Source: Maricaulis sp. (GTDB taxonomy: Bacteria > Pseudomonadota > Alphaproteobacteria > Caulobacterales > Maricaulaceae). From it: a stretch of 64,000 nt of DNA. The notes beneath the pieces were generated by a model, which ran no database searches, was not told the origin of the DNA, and saw only the letters and a program-made list of their open reading frames with translations. The translations under genes were made by a program, and so were the position numbers. Position 1 is the first letter of the stretch. Every line of letters starts with the position of its first letter. Positions 62,029 to 64,000 of this stretch are shown here, piece after piece. The DNA is taken from the NCBI GenBank assembly GCA_002692855.1, contig NZMJ01000032.1, positions 67,001 to 131,000 on the forward strand, given 5' to 3'.

Positions 62029-63090
62029 CTAGTCTGCGTCCGCGAGCACGCCGCGGCGGATCTGGTCGAGTTCAATCGATTCGAAGAGCGCCTTGAAGTT
62101 GCCTTCGCCGAATCCCTCATTGCCCTTGCGCTGGATGATCTCGAAGAAGACCGGACCGATGACGGTCACGGTAAAGATCTGAAGCAGCAGGCCCTGGCCG
62201 TTCTCCGGATCGCCGTCCAGCAGGATGCGGCGCTTGCGCAGCTCTTCGAGCGGCTCGCCGTGGTTCGGGACACGGGCGTCGACGAGTTCGTAATAGGTTT
62301 CCGGCGTGTCCTGGAAGACGATGCCGTTCTCGCGCAACTGGTCCACGGTCTTGCAGATGTCGGTCGTGGTCAGCGCGATGTGCTGAATGCCTTCGCCATT
62401 ATATTCCTTGAGGAATTCGGCAATCTGGGACTTGTCGTCCTGGCTCTCGTTCAGCGGGATGCGCAGCTTGCCGCACGGACCGGTCATCGCCTTGGAGAAC
62501 AGGCCGGTATGCTTGCCGGCAATGTCGAAATAGCGAATTTCGCGGAAGTTGAAGATGTCCTCGTAGAATTTCGCCCAGACGGCCATCTGGCCCTTCTCGA
62601 CGTTGTGCGTCAGGTGATCGAGGATTTGCAGGCCAACGCCGCCATCATCGGTCTCGCCGGTCGGTTCAAAGTCGGCGTCGTAGATCGAGGAGTCGCCATA
62701 TTTGTCGACGAAATAGAGGACCGAGCCACCGATCCCCTTGATCGCCGGGATATGTTCCGGGTCGGACCAGATTCCGTCGCCGAACGCTTCGCCGCCATTC
62801 TTCAACGCCTGTTCGTACGCATACTTCGCATCCTTCACGCGGAAGGCCATCGCGTTCGCTGAAGGACCATGCGCCTTCGCGAAGGCTTCTGCCTGGCCGC
62901 CCTTCTCGCGGTTCAGGATGAGATTGATGTCACCCTGCTTGAAGCGGAGGATGTCCTTGCTCTTGTGCTTCGCCACGCAGGCAAATCCCAGCTGGCGGAA
63001 CAACTTTTCAAGCGCGTCCGGATCGGGTCCGGTGAACTCGACAAATTCAAATCCGTCCGTCGCGAGCGGGTTCTCGAAGGTCTGCGACAT
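62029..63090 (-). CDS. hppD: 4-hydroxyphenylpyruvate dioxygenase
   Basis: This 353-residue protein shows two VOC repeats. The iron ligands lie in LQILDHLTHNV (His), EGIQHIALTT (His) and the Glu near FFEIIQRKGNEGFGEGN, which is also the product-binding C-terminal helix. It converts 4-hydroxyphenylpyruvate to homogentisate in tyrosine breakdown. It leads hppD-marR and is divergent from the FAH-family gene. Confidence 0.95.
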   Translation of the reverse strand: MSQTFENPLATDGFEFVEFTGPDPDALEKLFRQLGFACVAKHKSKDILRFKQGDINLILNREKGGQAEAFAKAHGPSANAMAFRVKDAKYAYEQALKNGGEAFGDGIWSDPEHIPAIKGIGGSVLYFVDKYGDSSIYDADFEPTGETDDGGVGLQILDHLTHNVEKGQMAVWAKFYEDIFNFREIRYFDIAGKHTGLFSKAMTGPCGKLRIPLNESQDDKSQIAEFLKEYNGEGIQHIALTTTDICKTVDQLRENGIVFQDTPETYYELVDARVPNHGEPLEELRKRRILLDGDPENGQGLLLQIFTVTVIGPVFFEIIQRKGNEGFGEGNFKALFESIELDQIRRGVLADAD

Positions 63091-63170
63091 GTCGCGCTCC
63101 CAATCTGGTGTTCGCCGCCGCGCGAGGTCGCGCTATTTTCCGGGCGGGCTCGGACAGGACATGCCGGAAA

Positions 63171-63198
63171 ATAGTATCATTTGCAACTAATTTGTCCG
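63171..63198 (-). promoter_or_regulatory. putative hppD promoter and operator region
   Basis: On the minus strand CGGACA (-35), 16-bp spacer, TACTAT (-10), 81 bases from the hppD start. The spacer and its flank contain TTGCAA within a TAGT...ACTA inverted arrangement, a possible MarR-type operator. The divergent FAH-family gene begins 38 bp beyond, so both units may be controlled here. The match is modest. Confidence 0.4.
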
Positions 63199-63235
63199 CT
63201 CGACGTCAGCCCCCTCCCCGCGCTAGGCCATCATC

Positions 63236-63925
63236 ATGGAACCGATCTTCACCCCGCCCCCGCTCCGCCTGTTGCCAATCGAGAACATTTCAGACGGCTT
63301 CCCGGTGGGCCGAATATTCTGCGTCGGCCGCAATTATTCCGACCACGTCAAGGAGATGGGCGGCAATCCCGATACCGCCCAACCGGTCTTCTTCATGAAG
63401 CCGCCCACCGCCCTGGTCTCGCGCGGCGGCGATGTCGCCTATCCGCCACGGACACAGGATCTACACCACGAGGTCGAACTGGTGGTGGCGCTGAAGTCGG
63501 GCGGACGCAACATCCCGGTCAGCCAGGCCGCCAGCCATGTCTATGGCAGCGCGGTGGGTGTCGACCTGACCCGGCGTGACCTGCAGGCCGAAGCCAAGAA
63601 GGCCGGCGCTCCGTGGGATGCCGCGAAAGCCTTTGATGGCTCGGCGCCGATCGGAACGATCCGCAGCGGACCCGCGCCGTCGCAAGGCAAGATCACGCTG
63701 GCCGTCAATGGCGAAACCCGGCAATCGGGGGACCTGAAAGACATGACCCGCGACATTCCGGCCCTGATTGCCGAACTGTCCGGCCTGTTTGCGCTGCAAG
63801 CGGGAGACCTGATCTTCACCGGCACGCCCGCGGGGGTCAGCGCGCTCGAACCGGGAGACGTGGTCGCCGCCCGTGTCGCCGATCTGCCCGAACTGAAATT
63901 CAAGGTCACGGAGACACCGCGATGA
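63236..63925 (+). CDS. fumarylacetoacetate hydrolase-family protein
   Basis: This 229-residue FAH-fold protein has IFCVGRNYSDHVKEMG, HHEVELVVAL (metal Glu pair) and DLIFTGTPAGVSALEPGD, the usual single-domain features. Beside hppD and maiA it most likely performs the last step of tyrosine breakdown, although single-domain members also hydrolyse fumarylpyruvate. Its stop overlaps the maiA start (ATGA). Confidence 0.88.
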   Translation: MEPIFTPPPLRLLPIENISDGFPVGRIFCVGRNYSDHVKEMGGNPDTAQPVFFMKPPTALVSRGGDVAYPPRTQDLHHEVELVVALKSGGRNIPVSQAASHVYGSAVGVDLTRRDLQAEAKKAGAPWDAAKAFDGSAPIGTIRSGPAPSQGKITLAVNGETRQSGDLKDMTRDIPALIAELSGLFALQAGDLIFTGTPAGVSALEPGDVVAARVADLPELKFKVTETPR

Positions 63926-64000
63926 GCCTGACGCTATACGGATACTGGCGCTCGAGCGCGAGCTACCGCCTGCGGATCGCCCTGAACCTGAAAGGCGTCG
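63922..64000 (+). CDS. maiA: maleylacetoacetate isomerase, 5' part
   Basis: Only 26 residues are visible: LTLYGYWRSSASYRLRIALN is the zeta-class GST start with the active-site Ser pair (SSAS) seen in maleylacetoacetate isomerases. It continues past the window. It overlaps the FAH-family gene by 4 bp, one operon with hppD's pathway. Confidence 0.88.
   Translation, partial: MSLTLYGYWRSSASYRLRIALNLKGV

Overview
The window is a GC-rich, densely packed stretch of an alphaproteobacterial chromosome. It most resembles a prosthecate Caulobacterales/Maricaulales-type bacterium. The evidence is a Caulobacter-like flagellar regulon (FliX, FlaF, FlbT, a FlaEY-like protein, a FlmG-like flagellin glycosyltransferase, four flagellin paralogues), a CtrA-type TTAA-N7-TTAA box, sigma-54 promoters and FlbD/ftr-like palindromes.

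Layout. 1-0.9 kb: 3' part of a DUF885 hydrolase. 0.9-19.8 kb: flagellar structural genes (fliE-flgC-flgB; fliO-fliP; fliL-fliM-DUF6468-motE-TPR; flgF-flgG-flgA-flgH; fliX divergent from flgI-flgJ-FlgN-like; FlaEY-like), interrupted by dksA and a cold-shock gene. 19.9-24.1 kb: a leftward run with two SpsF-type cytidylyltransferases around cydA-cydB-cydX (DUF2474). 24.2-30.5 kb: a tightly overlapping sugar-modification cluster (ATP-grasp, deacetylase-like, DegT aminotransferase, DmpG-like aldolase, two methyltransferases, 2OG-Fe(II) oxygenase), probably for flagellin glycans. 30.6-38.0 kb: four flagellins, flaG, flaF, flbT and the FlmG-like TPR protein, with a set of sigma-54 promoters and ftr-like palindromes. 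38-43 kb: MoxR ATPase, hemerythrin, an RsbQ-like hydrolase followed by a PAS/HWE kinase, and a CoxE-type VWA protein. 43-50.4 kb: M64 peptidase, Nudix, ferredoxin, GST, ferredoxin reductase, chorismate mutase, Hpt and a JmjC-like cupin. 50.5-51.8 kb: tRNA-Lys(CTT) followed by a 1.26 kb AT-rich insert bounded by a 39-bp direct repeat of the tRNA 3' end and carrying one DUF3800 gene. 52.4-53.5 kb: a small divergent mer-like locus. 53.6-61.6 kb: ppa, a HEAT-repeat protein, a Vgb-like propeller with a c-type heme/Reeler-like protein, ilvE, maoC, a hydrolase and PadR. 61.5-64 kb: tyrosine catabolism (hppD, a MarR regulator, FAH-family hydrolase, 5' end of maiA).

How it fits together. The flagellar genes form a hierarchy in which CtrA-like sites sit at early operons, and sigma-54 promoters with upstream CGGCA-N5-TGCCG palindromes sit at late ones (flgF, flgI, flagellins). 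FliX would couple basal-body assembly to FlbD, which is not in the window. FlaF, FlbT and FlmG then handle flagellin secretion, mRNA control and glycosylation, and the sugar cluster between the flagellar blocks may supply the glycan.

The observations I rate highest are the tRNA-Lys mini-island with a lone DUF3800 gene, the aldolase/SpsF/ATP-grasp glycan cluster without a PEP-type nonulosonate synthase, the palindrome/sigma-54 regulon with a shared flagellin leader design, and the RsbQ-PAS-kinase module. All calls come from reading the sequence. No database search was run.
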